Counted from the first letter of the stretch, positions 48,802-57,891 are shown. The stretch: 64,000 bases of DNA from Roseiarcus fermentans (GCF_003315135.1 NZ_QNRK01000022.1:1-64000); one strand, 5' to 3'. The notes: generated by a model from the sequence alone, not told the origin. Numbers and translations are program-made.

Positions 48802-49892
48802 GCGGGCTTGGCCGCGGAGGGCAGGAAGCCGGGCGGCGCGGGCAGATTGCGGTTCGCCACCGCCAGCGCCTTGAACAGCGCCCCCATCTCGCCCTTGCCC
48901 TTGCCGACCAGGCGGTTGCGCGCCTGGTGCAATTCCTCGGCCCGGTCCGCCCCGGCGCGTTCGGCGAGCGCCTTCGTCCTGAGGTCGACGCCAATCGCGC
49001 GGAGAAAGTCGCCCTGGTCGATCGGGCCGTACACCGCAGCGCCCGTCGCGGCGGCGCTGCGGGCCATGGCGGCGAAGTCGACGTGGGCGGTGAGGTCGCA
49101 TTCGCCGGGCTGGGCCAGCGGATCGACGTAGCGATGCGCGCGCAGCGCCTGCAGCGTGTCGCCGAGCCCGGTGACGGAATGGCCGTAGTCGATCAACAGC
49201 GCCGCGCCGCCCTGCTTCACCAGCCGCGCGCCGAGCTCGAACATGAACCGGTGGCCGGCCGGATTGACCTCGAGCACCTCGCCGTCGCGCGCGTTGCCGC
49301 GAATATAGGGCTCGGGCTCGGCGGCGACGTCGAAAGCGAGCGCGCCCTGGTCGCCGATGCGCACCGTGCGTTCGCGCCATTGCCCGCCGACCCGCACGAA
49401 CTGGCGGACCGGCAGGGCGTCGAGGAACTCGTTGCCGATCACGATCGCGGGTCCGGCGGGAACCTCCTGCAGATTTTGCGCCCAGGCGATCGGCACGCCG
49501 GCGTCGAGCAGGAGATCGTGCTGCATCGCCGCCAGGGTCGGGCTCGTCTCCACCAGCCAGACGTCGAGGGCGGCGCGAAACTCGGGCACGATCCGGGCGG
49601 CGCGCAGGGCGTCGCTCATCAGCGTGCCGCGCCCTGGGCCGAGTTCGACCAGGCGGACGGGGTTCGGCCCTCCCATGGTCGACCAGACCTCGGCCGCCCA
49701 GAGGCCGATCAGCTCGCCGAACATCTGCGAGATCTCCGGCGAGGTGGTGAAGTCGCCCGCCGCGCCGAACGGATCGCGGCTCATGTAATAGCCGAGTTCG
49801 GGATGGGCGAGCGCCAGCTCCATGTAACGTTCGACCGTGATCGGCCCCTTGAGGGCGATCAGCGCCTTCATCTCTTCGAGAAGGGTCGTCAT
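48798..49892 (-). CDS. SAM-dependent methyltransferase, MidA/NDUFAF7 family
   Basis: A 364-aa class-I methyltransferase: GYYMSRDPFGAAGDFTTSPE, SAM motif I VELGPGRGTLMSDALR, GNEFLDALPVRQFVR, ALLIDYGHSVTGLGDTLQAL and CDLTAHVDFAAMA. The mitochondrial homologue NDUFAF7 methylates an arginine of complex I subunit NDUFS2; the bacterial role is less clear. ATG at 49892 overlaps the lgt stop by 4 bases, and the gene overlaps pgeF at its end. This lgt-midA-pgeF order is common in Alphaproteobacteria. Confidence 0.92.
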   Translation of the reverse strand: MTTLLEEMKALIALKGPITVERYMELALAHPELGYYMSRDPFGAAGDFTTSPEISQMFGELIGLWAAEVWSTMGGPNPVRLVELGPGRGTLMSDALRAARIVPEFRAALDVWLVETSPTLAAMQHDLLLDAGVPIAWAQNLQEVPAGPAIVIGNEFLDALPVRQFVRVGGQWRERTVRIGDQGALAFDVAAEPEPYIRGNARDGEVLEVNPAGHRFMFELGARLVKQGGAALLIDYGHSVTGLGDTLQALRAHRYVDPLAQPGECDLTAHVDFAAMARSAAATGAAVYGPIDQGDFLRAIGVDLRTKALAERAGADRAEELHQARNRLVGKGKGEMGALFKALAVANRNLPAPPGFLPSAAKPA

Positions 49893-50710
49893 CTGGCGCT
49901 CCATTTGCGGCCGAGGCTCACGGCGATCAGCCCCAGGCCGATGACGATCATCGGCGCGGAAAGGACCATACCCATCGTCAGCCCTCGCCCGAGATCCTCG
50001 AGGCCTGGATCGGGCTCGCGAAAGAATTCGCTGAACGTTCGCGCCGCGCCGTAGAGGACGCCGAACAGGCCGGCGATCAGGCCCGGCCGCCGCAATGCGC
50101 CCCAACGGGCGGAGACATAGAGGATCACGAAGGCGAGGGCGCCCTCGAGCAGCGCCTCGTAGATCTGGCTCGGGTGGCGCGGCAGACCGTCCGTTCCGGG
50201 AAAGACGACCGCCCAGGGAACGTCGGTGGGGCGGCCCCACAGCTCGGGCCGGATGAAATTGGCGATCCGGCCGAAGAACAGGCCGATCGGAGCGACCAGC
50301 GAGCAGAGGTCCATGACGGTCAGGAGCGGCGTGCGATAGCGCCGCGCGAACAGCGCCATGCCGACGAAACAGCCGATCATCCCGCCGTGAAAGGCCATGC
50401 CGCCTTCCCAGACCTTGAACACGTCGAGCGGGTGCGCCCAGTAATAGCGCGGGTCGTAGAACAGCACGTTGCCGAGCCGCCCGCCGACGATGACGCCGAA
50501 GGCGCAATAGACCAGCAGGTCGTCGATGCTGTCGGGAGCGGGCCGCTTCAGGGCGCCCCAGAAGCGGTCGTCGGCGACGATGCGGCGGATGAGCCACCAG
50601 CCGAGAATCAGCCCCGCGATATAGGCGAGCGCATACCAGCGGATGGCCAGGGGGCCCCACTGCATGAGAACGGGATTAATCACCGGAAAAGGCAGAACGA
50701 GCGTCGGCAT
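49889..50710 (-). CDS. lgt: Prolipoprotein diacylglyceryl transferase
   Basis: A 273-aa inner-membrane enzyme that transfers diacylglycerol from phosphatidylglycerol to the lipobox cysteine of prolipoproteins. Signature region: HPLDVFKVWEGGMAFHGGMI, the essential His, and PIGLFFGRIANFIRPELWGR; also PRHPSQIYEALLEG and FREPD near the end. Seven helices fit. Start taken at MPTLVLPFPVINPV (50710); 13 further codons upstream are open but not conserved. First gene of lgt-midA-pgeF. Confidence 0.94.
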   Translation of the reverse strand: MPTLVLPFPVINPVLMQWGPLAIRWYALAYIAGLILGWWLIRRIVADDRFWGALKRPAPDSIDDLLVYCAFGVIVGGRLGNVLFYDPRYYWAHPLDVFKVWEGGMAFHGGMIGCFVGMALFARRYRTPLLTVMDLCSLVAPIGLFFGRIANFIRPELWGRPTDVPWAVVFPGTDGLPRHPSQIYEALLEGALAFVILYVSARWGALRRPGLIAGLFGVLYGAARTFSEFFREPDPGLEDLGRGLTMGMVLSAPMIVIGLGLIAVSLGRKWSAR

Positions 50711-50785
50711 CCGGGCGAAGGTGATGCTTCGGGCCACGCATCCCGTCAAGGTCGGGCGGCGGTTTTGCCGGTTGGTCCTGCCGTT

Positions 50786-51547
50786 TTATTGTCGAAAGGA
50801 GTCCGCGCGCAGCCGATACGCCGCGAGCCGGTCGTAGATCGGGCGCGCCGCGGTCGCGATCGGCTTGAGGGCGTCGGGCAGGTCATCGAGGCCGACCGCG
50901 GGGCGCGGCGGGGCGAAGCCGGTGGAAAGCTCGACCGCGTGATACCAGGCGGGCGCCCAGACGCCGTCGGTCGCCCGCCGCCCGGGCGGCCACGCCAGCA
51001 TCGCCGGATCGAACGGGACGCCGATCGCCCGGCACAGCGCCGACAGCGTCGCCGCCGGAGCAGCCAGCACGTCCTCGGCCTCGATCACCGGCGGCGGCGC
51101 CCCGAGCCGGTCGGCGGCTCGGTCGAACAGGTCGGCCTGGGCCGGCAAGCCGATCTCGTCGAGGGAGAAATCGTCGCGCTTGAGCGCATAGGAGGCCAGC
51201 GCCGCCTCGGGCGCGCGGATCAGGAACGCGTTGACGAGGCCGTCCGTCCAGTCGCGCCCGAAGCCGGGCAGCATGTGGTGGGTCATGTGCTTCTGGTACC
51301 AGACCGGCCTGCCGCCGGGACTGGGGCCGACGAGCGCCGCGGCGACGACGCGCCAGTCGGTCGGCTGGGAGGCGATCACCGCGTCGCGCATCGGGTGATC
51401 GAGGCCGGTCGCGGCGAGATAGGCGGCGTAGAACGGCTCGTCGGTCACCGCGCAATCCGCGCGCTGGCCGAACGCGCGCATCATCGCGGTCGAGATGTTG
51501 CGCGGGCCGGACCACATCGCGATCCGCACGGGGCGTTCCGCGCTCAC
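50786..51547 (-). CDS. Sulfotransferase-like P-loop protein paired with an aminotransferase
   Basis: A 253-aa protein from GTG 51547. RIAMWSGPRNISTAMMRAFG resembles the PAPS-binding loop of sulfotransferases, and DEPFYAAYLAATGLDHPMRD, YQKHMTHHML, NAFLIRAPEAALASYALKRD continue the fold. Plant branched-chain-aminotransferase-like proteins carry this domain fused to a class-IV aminotransferase; here the two are separate genes overlapping by GTGA. This supports a shared substrate, which I cannot name. A true sulfotransferase activity has not been shown by the sequence. Confidence 0.78.
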   Translation of the reverse strand: MSAERPVRIAMWSGPRNISTAMMRAFGQRADCAVTDEPFYAAYLAATGLDHPMRDAVIASQPTDWRVVAAALVGPSPGGRPVWYQKHMTHHMLPGFGRDWTDGLVNAFLIRAPEAALASYALKRDDFSLDEIGLPAQADLFDRAADRLGAPPPVIEAEDVLAAPAATLSALCRAIGVPFDPAMLAWPPGRRATDGVWAPAWYHAVELSTGFAPPRPAVGLDDLPDALKPIATAARPIYDRLAAYRLRADSFRQ

Positions 51548-52518
51548 GAACCGCGTCCTCCGCCGTTTTCCGCTTCGAGCGCCTTGACCGCGGCCCTCAG
51601 CCTGCGGGTGAGCGGCCCGGAGCGGTCGTCCGCCGCGGCGCCCGGCTCGCCGATCGTCCGGCCGTCGACGGACGCAACCGGAACGAGGCCGGCGAAGGTG
51701 CCGGTGGTGAACGCTTCGTCCGCGCCGTAGACGTCGAACAACGAAAAATCCTTCTCAAACGCCGGAATTCCCTCGCGCCGCGCCGCCTCGAGCACGGCGC
51801 CGCGGGTGATGCCGCCGAGGCAATAGCCGCCGGCCGACGTCCACACCTCGCCCTTGCGCACGATGAAGAAATGGGTGGAGTTGCAGGTCGCGACGAAGCC
51901 GCGGTCGTCGAGCATCAGCGCCTCGTCCGCGCCCGCCTCCATCGCCTGGATGCAGGCGAGGACGCAGTTGAGCTTGGAATGCGAGTTGAGCTTCTGGTCC
52001 TGCTCGGCCGGCCCCGTGCGGCGGATGTGCACCGTGAACAGCCGCACGCCGCGGGAAAAGATCTCCGGCCGCGGCCGCTTCCATTCCGGGATGATCACGA
52101 TCGTCGCAGCCCCGACCGTGAGCCGCGGGTCCTGATAGGGCGATCGCTTGACGCCGCGGGTGACCATCAGCCGGATGTGGACGCCGTCGGTCATCCGATT
52201 CGCGTCGACCACGTCGAACAGCCGGCCTTTGAGGGCGTCGCGGTCGAGGCCGATGTCGATGCGCAGCATCTTCGCCCCGTCCCACAGCCGGTCGAGGTGG
52301 CGGTCGAGGAAGACGAGGCGCCCGTCGGCGAGCCTCAGCCCCTCCCACACGCCGTCGCCGAGCACGAAGCCGGAATCGAACACCGACACCGTCGCCTGGG
52401 CGCGCGGCACGAGCGCGCCGTTGACGCTGATCAGGACCGAGTCGTTGCGCGGGTCGCCGACATAGTCCTGGGTTCCGGCGGAGGGGGCGGGGTCGGGCGG
52501 GGCGGTCGTCACGGGCAT
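51544..52518 (-). CDS. Class-IV aminotransferase (IlvE/D-amino-acid transaminase fold)
   Basis: A 324-aa PLP enzyme: SVFDSGFVLGDGVWEGLRLA, DRHLDRLWDGAKML, the catalytic Lys in NSHSKLNCVLACIQA, ADEALMLDDRGFVATCNSTH, GGITRGAVLEAARREGI and EAFTTGTFAGLVPV. The family includes branched-chain transaminase, D-alanine transaminase and 4-amino-4-deoxychorismate lyase; which reaction applies is not settled. It is followed by the sulfotransferase-like gene with a 4-base overlap. Confidence 0.88.
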   Translation of the reverse strand: MPVTTAPPDPAPSAGTQDYVGDPRNDSVLISVNGALVPRAQATVSVFDSGFVLGDGVWEGLRLADGRLVFLDRHLDRLWDGAKMLRIDIGLDRDALKGRLFDVVDANRMTDGVHIRLMVTRGVKRSPYQDPRLTVGAATIVIIPEWKRPRPEIFSRGVRLFTVHIRRTGPAEQDQKLNSHSKLNCVLACIQAMEAGADEALMLDDRGFVATCNSTHFFIVRKGEVWTSAGGYCLGGITRGAVLEAARREGIPAFEKDFSLFDVYGADEAFTTGTFAGLVPVASVDGRTIGEPGAAADDRSGPLTRRLRAAVKALEAENGGGRGS

Positions 52519-52742
52519 GGGAGACCAGCATGCCGGGGGCGCGCCTCCGCCGCAAGGGCCGGGCGCGATGACCGGACGTTCGCCGCCGCGTTTCGCGCCG
52601 TTGCGGACGAGACGCGTCGTCTTGCCGGCGCGGCCGGTCAGGAGGCTGGCGCCGATTGCTGGTGGGCGTCAGGTGGCGGGGGAGCGCGGGTCGGCCGATC
52701 GGCCGACAAGAGGCTGGGCCGCTTGCGACGGCGCGCGCGGGC

Positions 52743-53954
52743 TCACGCCGCGGCGGGCGCCCTCCGCGCGGCGCGGCCGGCGACGCCGGCGCCGCCGAAG
52801 CCGATCAGAATCATCAGCCAGGTCGACGCCTCCGGCGCCGGCGCCGTCATCTCTGCGAAGCCGACATTGCCGTTGACGTAATCGTACATGTATTTATACT
52901 GGTTGAAGAAGTGGTAGCCGGTGTTGACGAACGGGGCGGAGCCGCCGTAGGCGTCCACCCAGGGCGGCGCGGCCGGCGGCGAGCCGGGCGCCGGCACGCC
53001 GCCGCTCCCGACATCGAACGCGTACGTAACCCCGGAGCCGATTTGCACCTGGATGCTGGTGAGCGGGTGCACGGGCGCCCCCGTTCCGGGCGTCGCAAAC
53101 ATGTATTCGATGCCGGTGTCGGGGAGGATCTTGGTGTTCGGAATGGACACGCCGTTGTAGGTGAGCGTGCCCGAGATCGGACTCCAGTCGGCGTAGTCGT
53201 CCTGGGGAACGTCGAGCCAGGGGGCGACTGAGGTGAGGGCGAAGTTTGCGGTGTTGGCCGCCGTGAGCCCGAGCGTCACCCCCTGCGGCGTCAGGATGTA
53301 GCCGCTGGTGTAGTCGCCCGTCGCCCCGCCCGCGCCGGCGGGGGTCGAGGCGGTCACCGTCACGCCGTTGACCTGGGTGATGTTCAGCAACGGATTGTCG
53401 GCCGGAATTGATGCGATCTTCCCGTTGATTTGCGCCTCGGAATTGGCCTCGCGCGCGAAGCCGACGCCGAAATAGGCGATGTGCGGGGGGGCCGCGTTCG
53501 CAGTGCATTGCGGGTACTGCGTGCATGTAGACCATCCGCTCACCGATAGCACCGGAACGGATACGGTCGCATTGTTCTGCGCGTCGCCCACCTGGAGCGT
53601 GGCGGCGTACCAGGTCCCGGTATACTCGAGCTTGCTGCTCGAGTAGTAGACGCTGCCCGATCCGAGGTTCGTGCCCTCGGGGGTCCAGACGGAGGTGTCG
53701 ACGGCCACGCCCGTCGACCCGGTGTCCATGGTGTAGAGCTGCGAGGGGCCGAACACCATGTCGGACGCGCTGCCGGACCCGAACGCCACGCTGATCTGGG
53801 GCGAGCCGGTGAACTGCCCGTTGCTGACGTTGGCGACCGGAATCGTCACCGTCTGGTCGCCGTAGACCGGAGCGGGGTCGGCCAGGGCCGTTCCGGCGAA
53901 AACGATCATCGAGGCGCTTGCGCCGATCAGTCGAAAAGACGGCGCATGCGACAT
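52743..53954 (-). CDS. PEP-CTERM-type secreted protein with aspartic-protease-like DTGSTG motif
   Basis: A 403-aa exported protein. Signal peptide GASASMIVFAGTALA, a beta-rich body, and a C-terminal sorting signal variant PAPEASTWLMILIGFGGAGV followed by RAARR. The body has SQLYTMDTGSTGVAVDTSVW, a close match to the active-site loop of pepsin-like and DUF3443-type proteins, and a second, weaker loop LPDTGIEYMF. Cys residues near 150 (STCTQYPQC) may form a disulfide. Start at ATG 53954 behind GGTGAGAG. If the two Asp loops are catalytic, this is a cell-surface aspartic protease; otherwise it is a structural matrix protein. Confidence 0.8.
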   Translation of the reverse strand: MSHAPSFRLIGASASMIVFAGTALADPAPVYGDQTVTIPVANVSNGQFTGSPQISVAFGSGSASDMVFGPSQLYTMDTGSTGVAVDTSVWTPEGTNLGSGSVYYSSSKLEYTGTWYAATLQVGDAQNNATVSVPVLSVSGWSTCTQYPQCTANAAPPHIAYFGVGFAREANSEAQINGKIASIPADNPLLNITQVNGVTVTASTPAGAGGATGDYTSGYILTPQGVTLGLTAANTANFALTSVAPWLDVPQDDYADWSPISGTLTYNGVSIPNTKILPDTGIEYMFATPGTGAPVHPLTSIQVQIGSGVTYAFDVGSGGVPAPGSPPAAPPWVDAYGGSAPFVNTGYHFFNQYKYMYDYVNGNVGFAEMTAPAPEASTWLMILIGFGGAGVAGRAARRAPAAA

Positions 53955-54138
53955 CGAGTTTTCTCTCACCGGCGTTCGACGCCGTTGTTGTCAACGTGCG
54001 CTCTCTTTCGCTTTCCGTCAATCGCGAGGCTTCTGGAACGCGATGACGCAGCCGCCCTCCGCGGCCTTGCCTTCGCCGCCGTGGTCGGGCAGGGAGGCGC
54101 AGCGGGGCGATTTTCCCAAACGCACGGACGAGCCGAGC

Positions 54139-55113
54139 ATGAAGCGGGTTCAGGACATCGCATGGCCGGTCATCGGCCTCGGCGCGGTGGCCGTGTCGGC
54201 GTGGCTTCTGTTCCGGGAATTGCGCGGGCTGTCGATGGCGAGCCTCGCGGCCGCGTTCGGGTCGATCTCGCCCCTGCGCTGGGCGCTGGCCTGGGCGTCG
54301 ACCGCCCTCGCCTACGCCGCGCTCGCCTGGTACGACCGGATCGCCCTCCTGCACCTCGGCCGCAGGATCGGCTGGCCGTTCGTGGCGCTGACCTCGTTCG
54401 TCACCTATGCGATCGCCCACAACGTCGGGGCTTCCGTGCTGTCGGGCGCGGTGATCCGCTACCGGGCCTATTCGACCAAGGGTCTCGCCATGGGCGAGGT
54501 CGGGCTGCTCGTCGCGTTCTGCTCGTTCACCTTCGGCCTCGGCGCGGTGACGCTGGGCGGCCTGCTGCTGCTCATCCGCCCCGACGTGATCGAGCGGTTC
54601 GACGGCGCGCCGGACTGGGTCGGGCAGGCGGCCGGCGCGGTCCTGATCGCGGCGCCGACGCTGTACCTCCTCGGTTCGCTGCTGCATTTCCCGGCGGTGC
54701 GGATCGCCGGCTACGAGCTGACCTATCCGCGGCCGCCGATCGCCGTGCGGCAACTGCTCGCCGGGCCGCTCGAGCTGATCGGCGCGGCCGGGATCATCTT
54801 CTTCGCCCTGCCGGCCGGCAATCCCGGCTTCGTCGTGGTGCTCGCGGTGTTCCTCGCGTCCTTCTGCCTGGCGCTGGTCAGCCACGCGCCGGGGGGGCTC
54901 GGCGTGCTGGAGATCGCTTTCCTGAGCGGCATGCCCGACGCGCCGCAGGCCAACGTGGTCGCGGCGCTGCTGGTGTTCCGCCTGCTCTACCTGATCATCC
55001 CGCTTGCCTTCTCGCTGGTGGTCGTGCTCGTCTTCGAGCGGCGCCGTTGGCGCGCCCTCGTTCCTCTCGGAGCCAAGACCGTCCATGCCGGCGACGATCG
55101 AACCCGACGATAG
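54139..55113 (+). CDS. Lysylphosphatidylglycerol synthase TM-region (UPF0104) protein
   Basis: A 324-aa inner-membrane protein with about 8 helices: WPVIGLGAVAVSAWLLFREL, TSFVTYAIAHNVGASVLSGA, RYRAYSTKGLAMGEVGLLVA, IIFFALPAG..., and the diagnostic LVSHAPGGLGVLEIAFLSG. This is the flippase half of MprF-like proteins without the synthase domain; stand-alone forms are common and may move lipids. ATG at 54139 matches the family start. The next gene starts inside its 3' end (29-base overlap). Confidence 0.85.
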   Translation: MKRVQDIAWPVIGLGAVAVSAWLLFRELRGLSMASLAAAFGSISPLRWALAWASTALAYAALAWYDRIALLHLGRRIGWPFVALTSFVTYAIAHNVGASVLSGAVIRYRAYSTKGLAMGEVGLLVAFCSFTFGLGAVTLGGLLLLIRPDVIERFDGAPDWVGQAAGAVLIAAPTLYLLGSLLHFPAVRIAGYELTYPRPPIAVRQLLAGPLELIGAAGIIFFALPAGNPGFVVVLAVFLASFCLALVSHAPGGLGVLEIAFLSGMPDAPQANVVAALLVFRLLYLIIPLAFSLVVVLVFERRRWRALVPLGAKTVHAGDDRTRR

Positions 55114-55723
55114 CGACGTCCTGCTGGTCGTCGACCTGCAGCCCGACTTCATGCCCGGCGGCGCGCTCGCGGTGGCCGAGGGCGACACGGTGGTGCCGCT
55201 CGCCAACGCGCTCATGCAGAAATTCGCCCATGTCGTCCTCACCCAGGACTGGCATCCGCCTGGCCACGCCTCGTTCGCCTCGACCCACGGCGCGGCGCCG
55301 TTCGCGACCAAGTCCCTTCCCTATGGCGACCAGACCCTGTGGCCCGACCATTGCGTGCAGGGAAGCGCCGGCGCGGCGCTGCATCCGGAGCTCGACACCG
55401 ACACGCCGTTCCTGATCCTGCGCAAGGGCATGCGAGGGCACGTCGATTCCTATTCGGCCTTCGTCGAGGCCGACGGGAAGACGACGACCGGCCTCGCGGC
55501 GCTGCTGCGCGCCCGCGGCGTCGAACGGGTGTTCTGCTGCGGGCTCGCGACCGACTTCTGCGTCGCCTTTTCCGCGCTCGACGCGCGCGCGGCGGGCTTT
55601 GCGACCTATGTCGTCGAGGACGCCTGCCGCGCGATCGACGCCGACGGCTCGCTCGACGCCGCCTGGGCGCGGATGAACGCGGCGGAGGTCTGGCGCATCC
55701 AGTCGCGGGAGATTCTGGGGTAG
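55085..55723 (+). CDS. pncA: Nicotinamidase/pyrazinamidase
   Basis: A 212-aa isochorismatase-fold amidase that converts nicotinamide to nicotinate for NAD salvage. The catalytic triad is complete: Asp17 (VVDLQPDF), Lys114 (LRKGMRGHVDSYSAF) and Cys159 (GLATDFCVAFSALDA). Metal ligands Asp55 and His57 (TQDWHPPGHASF) and His89 (DHCVQG) are present. It overlaps the upstream membrane-protein gene by 29 bases and is followed by a hairpin. Confidence 0.94.
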   Translation: MPATIEPDDSDVLLVVDLQPDFMPGGALAVAEGDTVVPLANALMQKFAHVVLTQDWHPPGHASFASTHGAAPFATKSLPYGDQTLWPDHCVQGSAGAALHPELDTDTPFLILRKGMRGHVDSYSAFVEADGKTTTGLAALLRARGVERVFCCGLATDFCVAFSALDARAAGFATYVVEDACRAIDADGSLDAAWARMNAAEVWRIQSREILG

Positions 55724-55729
55724 GGGGCG

Positions 55730-55750
55730 CCCCTCTCCCTCGGGGAGGGG
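55730..55750 (+). terminator. Hairpin after pncA
   Basis: CCCCTCTCC and GGGGAGGGG pair with one mismatch around CTC, 7 bases past the pncA stop. It is related to the CCCTCTCC/GGAGAGGG palindrome at 3809. No T-run follows. Confidence 0.45.
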
Positions 55751-55931
55751 GCGGCGGCCGAAGGGAAGCGCGCCCCGACTTCTGTCGGCTGCGCCCGGCG
55801 ACCTCGACGTTAACCCTGCTCGCGCGCCCCGCCCGCGGTTAACCTGCGCTTAACCCCGCGCGTCGCATTGGAAAGGCGACGGGCGGCCGCGACGCGCGCC
55901 CAAAAATTCCCATTCTTGCAGCGGCGGCGCC

Positions 55932-56624
55932 ATGGTCACGCTCTATCATCACCCCTTCTGCCCGCATTCCCGCTTCGTCCGTCTGTCGCTCGGCGAGATG
56001 GGGATCGAGCCGAAGCTCGCCGAGGAGCGTCCCTGGGAGCGGCGGCGCGAGTTCCTGATGATGGCCGCGGAAGGCGCGACCCCGGTGCTGGTCGAGGACC
56101 ATCCGCCCGCCCTGCCGGGCGCCGAGGTGATCGCGGAATATCTCGACGAGACGCGCGGCCTGGGATTGGGCGACCGGCGCCTGCTGCCGGACGATCCGGC
56201 CGGCCGGGCGGAAGCGCGCCGGCTGATGGCGTGGTTCAACGTCAAGTTCTTCAACGAGGCGAGTTGCTGGATCGTCCGCGAAAAAGTGTACAAGCGCTTC
56301 ATGAGCCCGGAGCAGGGCGGCGGCGGGCCGGACATGCAGGCGGTGCGCGCGGCGCGCTCCAACGTCCGCTACCACCTGCGCTACATCGGCCACCTGATCC
56401 GCGGCCGCAACTGGCTCGCCGGCGACCGGCTGACCTACGCCGACCTCGCCGCCGCCGCCCACCTGTCCTCGCTCGACTACCTCGGCGACGTGCAATGGGA
56501 CGAGGACGAGACGGCGCGGATCTGGTACGCGCGGGTGAAGTCGCGCCCCTCGTTCCGCCCGCTGCTTGCCGACCGCCTGCCCGGCATGGCCCCGAGCGCG
56601 ACCTACGCCAACCTGGATTTTTGA
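55932..56624 (+). CDS. fzlA: FzlA-like GST-fold cell-division protein
   Basis: A 230-aa GST-fold protein, exactly the length of Caulobacter FzlA, which binds FtsZ filaments and links them to FtsW/FtsI activation. N-terminal thioredoxin fold (MVTLYHHPFCPHSRFVRLSL, GATPVLVEDHPPALPGAEVI), helical domain (YADLAAAAHLSSLDYLGDVQ) and the conserved tail RVKSRPSFRPLLADRLPGM ending ATYANLDF, which resembles the FzlA C-terminus needed for division. A general GST cannot be ruled out without alignment. It is convergent with the SoxB-like gene. Confidence 0.72.
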   Translation: MVTLYHHPFCPHSRFVRLSLGEMGIEPKLAEERPWERRREFLMMAAEGATPVLVEDHPPALPGAEVIAEYLDETRGLGLGDRRLLPDDPAGRAEARRLMAWFNVKFFNEASCWIVREKVYKRFMSPEQGGGGPDMQAVRAARSNVRYHLRYIGHLIRGRNWLAGDRLTYADLAAAAHLSSLDYLGDVQWDEDETARIWYARVKSRPSFRPLLADRLPGMAPSATYANLDF

Positions 56625-56637
56625 GGGGCGGCTCCCC

Positions 56638-57891
56638 TCAATGCGCGATGCCGGAGCCCGCGGCCTCGTCGATCAGGCGGCCGGTGCGAAAGCGGTCGAG
56701 GTCGAACGGGCGGCTGATCGGATGATGGGCGCCGGTCGCCATCAGGTGCGCGAGCAGCGTCCCCCCGGCCGGGATCGCCTTGAAGCCGCCGGTGCCCCAG
56801 CCGCAGTTGAGGAAGACGCCGGCGACCGGCGCCGGCCCGATGATCGGCGAGGAGTCGGGGACGACGTCGACGGTTCCGCCCCATTGCCGCATCAGCTTCA
56901 GCTGGCCGAAGGCCGGGATCATCTCCGTCAGGCCCGAGATCACGATCTCCTGCATCGGCGGATTGCCGCGTTGCCCGTAGGAGGGGACGCGGTCGAGGCC
57001 GCCGCCGATCACGAGTTCGCCCTTGTCCGACTGGCTGACGTAGGTTCCCGTGCCGAGGTGCAAAAGCACGATCTCGAGGCAGGGTTTGGTCGGCTCGCTG
57101 ACCATCGCCTGAAGGGTGTAGGAATGGATCGGCAGTTTCACTCCGGCCTTCGCCATCAAGAGCGAGGAGTTTCCGGCCACCGCCACGCCGACCGCTTCGG
57201 CGCGGATCTCTCCGAGAGTCGTCTCGACGCCGACGCAGGCGCCGTTCTTCATGAGGAAGCCCAACACTTCGCAGTTTTCGACGATGTCGACGCCGAGGCC
57301 GTCCGCGGCGCGGGCGTAGCCCCAGGCGACCGCGTCGTGGCGCGCCGTCCCGCCGCGCCCGTGCCAGACGCCGCCGTTGGGCAGGTAGCGGGCGTCGAGC
57401 GACTGGGCGAGGAGGGGGGCGCGGGCGCGGATCTGGTCGGGACCCCAGAGCTCGGCGTCGACGCCGTTGATCTGCATCGCGTTGACGAGGCGCGCGGCGA
57501 TCTCCATCTGCGCCGGCGTGTGCGCGACGTTGAGGATGCCGCGCTGGCTCAGCATGACGTTGAAGTTCAGCTCGCGCGACAGCCCCTCGTAGAGTCTGAG
57601 GGCGAGATCGTAGAGGGCCACCGATTCGGGGTAGAAGTAGTTCGAGCGGACGGCGGTCGTGTTTCGGCCGGTGTTGCCGCCGCCGATGTGCGCCTTCTCG
57701 ATCACCGCGACGCGGCGGCGGCCGTGGGTCTTGGCGAGGTAGTAGGCGGTCGCGAGGCCGTGGCCGCCGCCGCCGACGACGACGAAGTCGTAGGCTGGCC
57801 TGGGGCTCGCCTTGCGCCACGCCTGCGGCCACCCCTCGTGCCCGCGCAACGCCTCGCGAACGATCCTGGCTGCGGAATAGCGGACGGTCAT
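56638..57891 (-). CDS. soxB: Sarcosine oxidase beta-subunit-like FAD oxidoreductase
   Basis: A 417-aa flavoprotein matching the beta subunit of heterotetrameric sarcosine oxidase in length and motifs: FVVVGGGGHGLATAYYLAKT for FAD, GGGNTGRNTTAVRSNYFYPE, and His185 in GGTARHDAVAWGYAR, the residue that carries covalent FMN in SoxB; then IGPAPVAGVFLNCGWGTGGF. The partner subunits SoxA, SoxG and SoxD are absent here, so it may use another partner or work alone. It is the last gene of the run with TetR and the DMGDH-like gene (ATGA overlap). Name is tentative because soxADG are missing. Confidence 0.85.
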   Translation of the reverse strand: MTVRYSAARIVREALRGHEGWPQAWRKASPRPAYDFVVVGGGGHGLATAYYLAKTHGRRRVAVIEKAHIGGGNTGRNTTAVRSNYFYPESVALYDLALRLYEGLSRELNFNVMLSQRGILNVAHTPAQMEIAARLVNAMQINGVDAELWGPDQIRARAPLLAQSLDARYLPNGGVWHGRGGTARHDAVAWGYARAADGLGVDIVENCEVLGFLMKNGACVGVETTLGEIRAEAVGVAVAGNSSLLMAKAGVKLPIHSYTLQAMVSEPTKPCLEIVLLHLGTGTYVSQSDKGELVIGGGLDRVPSYGQRGNPPMQEIVISGLTEMIPAFGQLKLMRQWGGTVDVVPDSSPIIGPAPVAGVFLNCGWGTGGFKAIPAGGTLLAHLMATGAHHPISRPFDLDRFRTGRLIDEAAGSGIAH

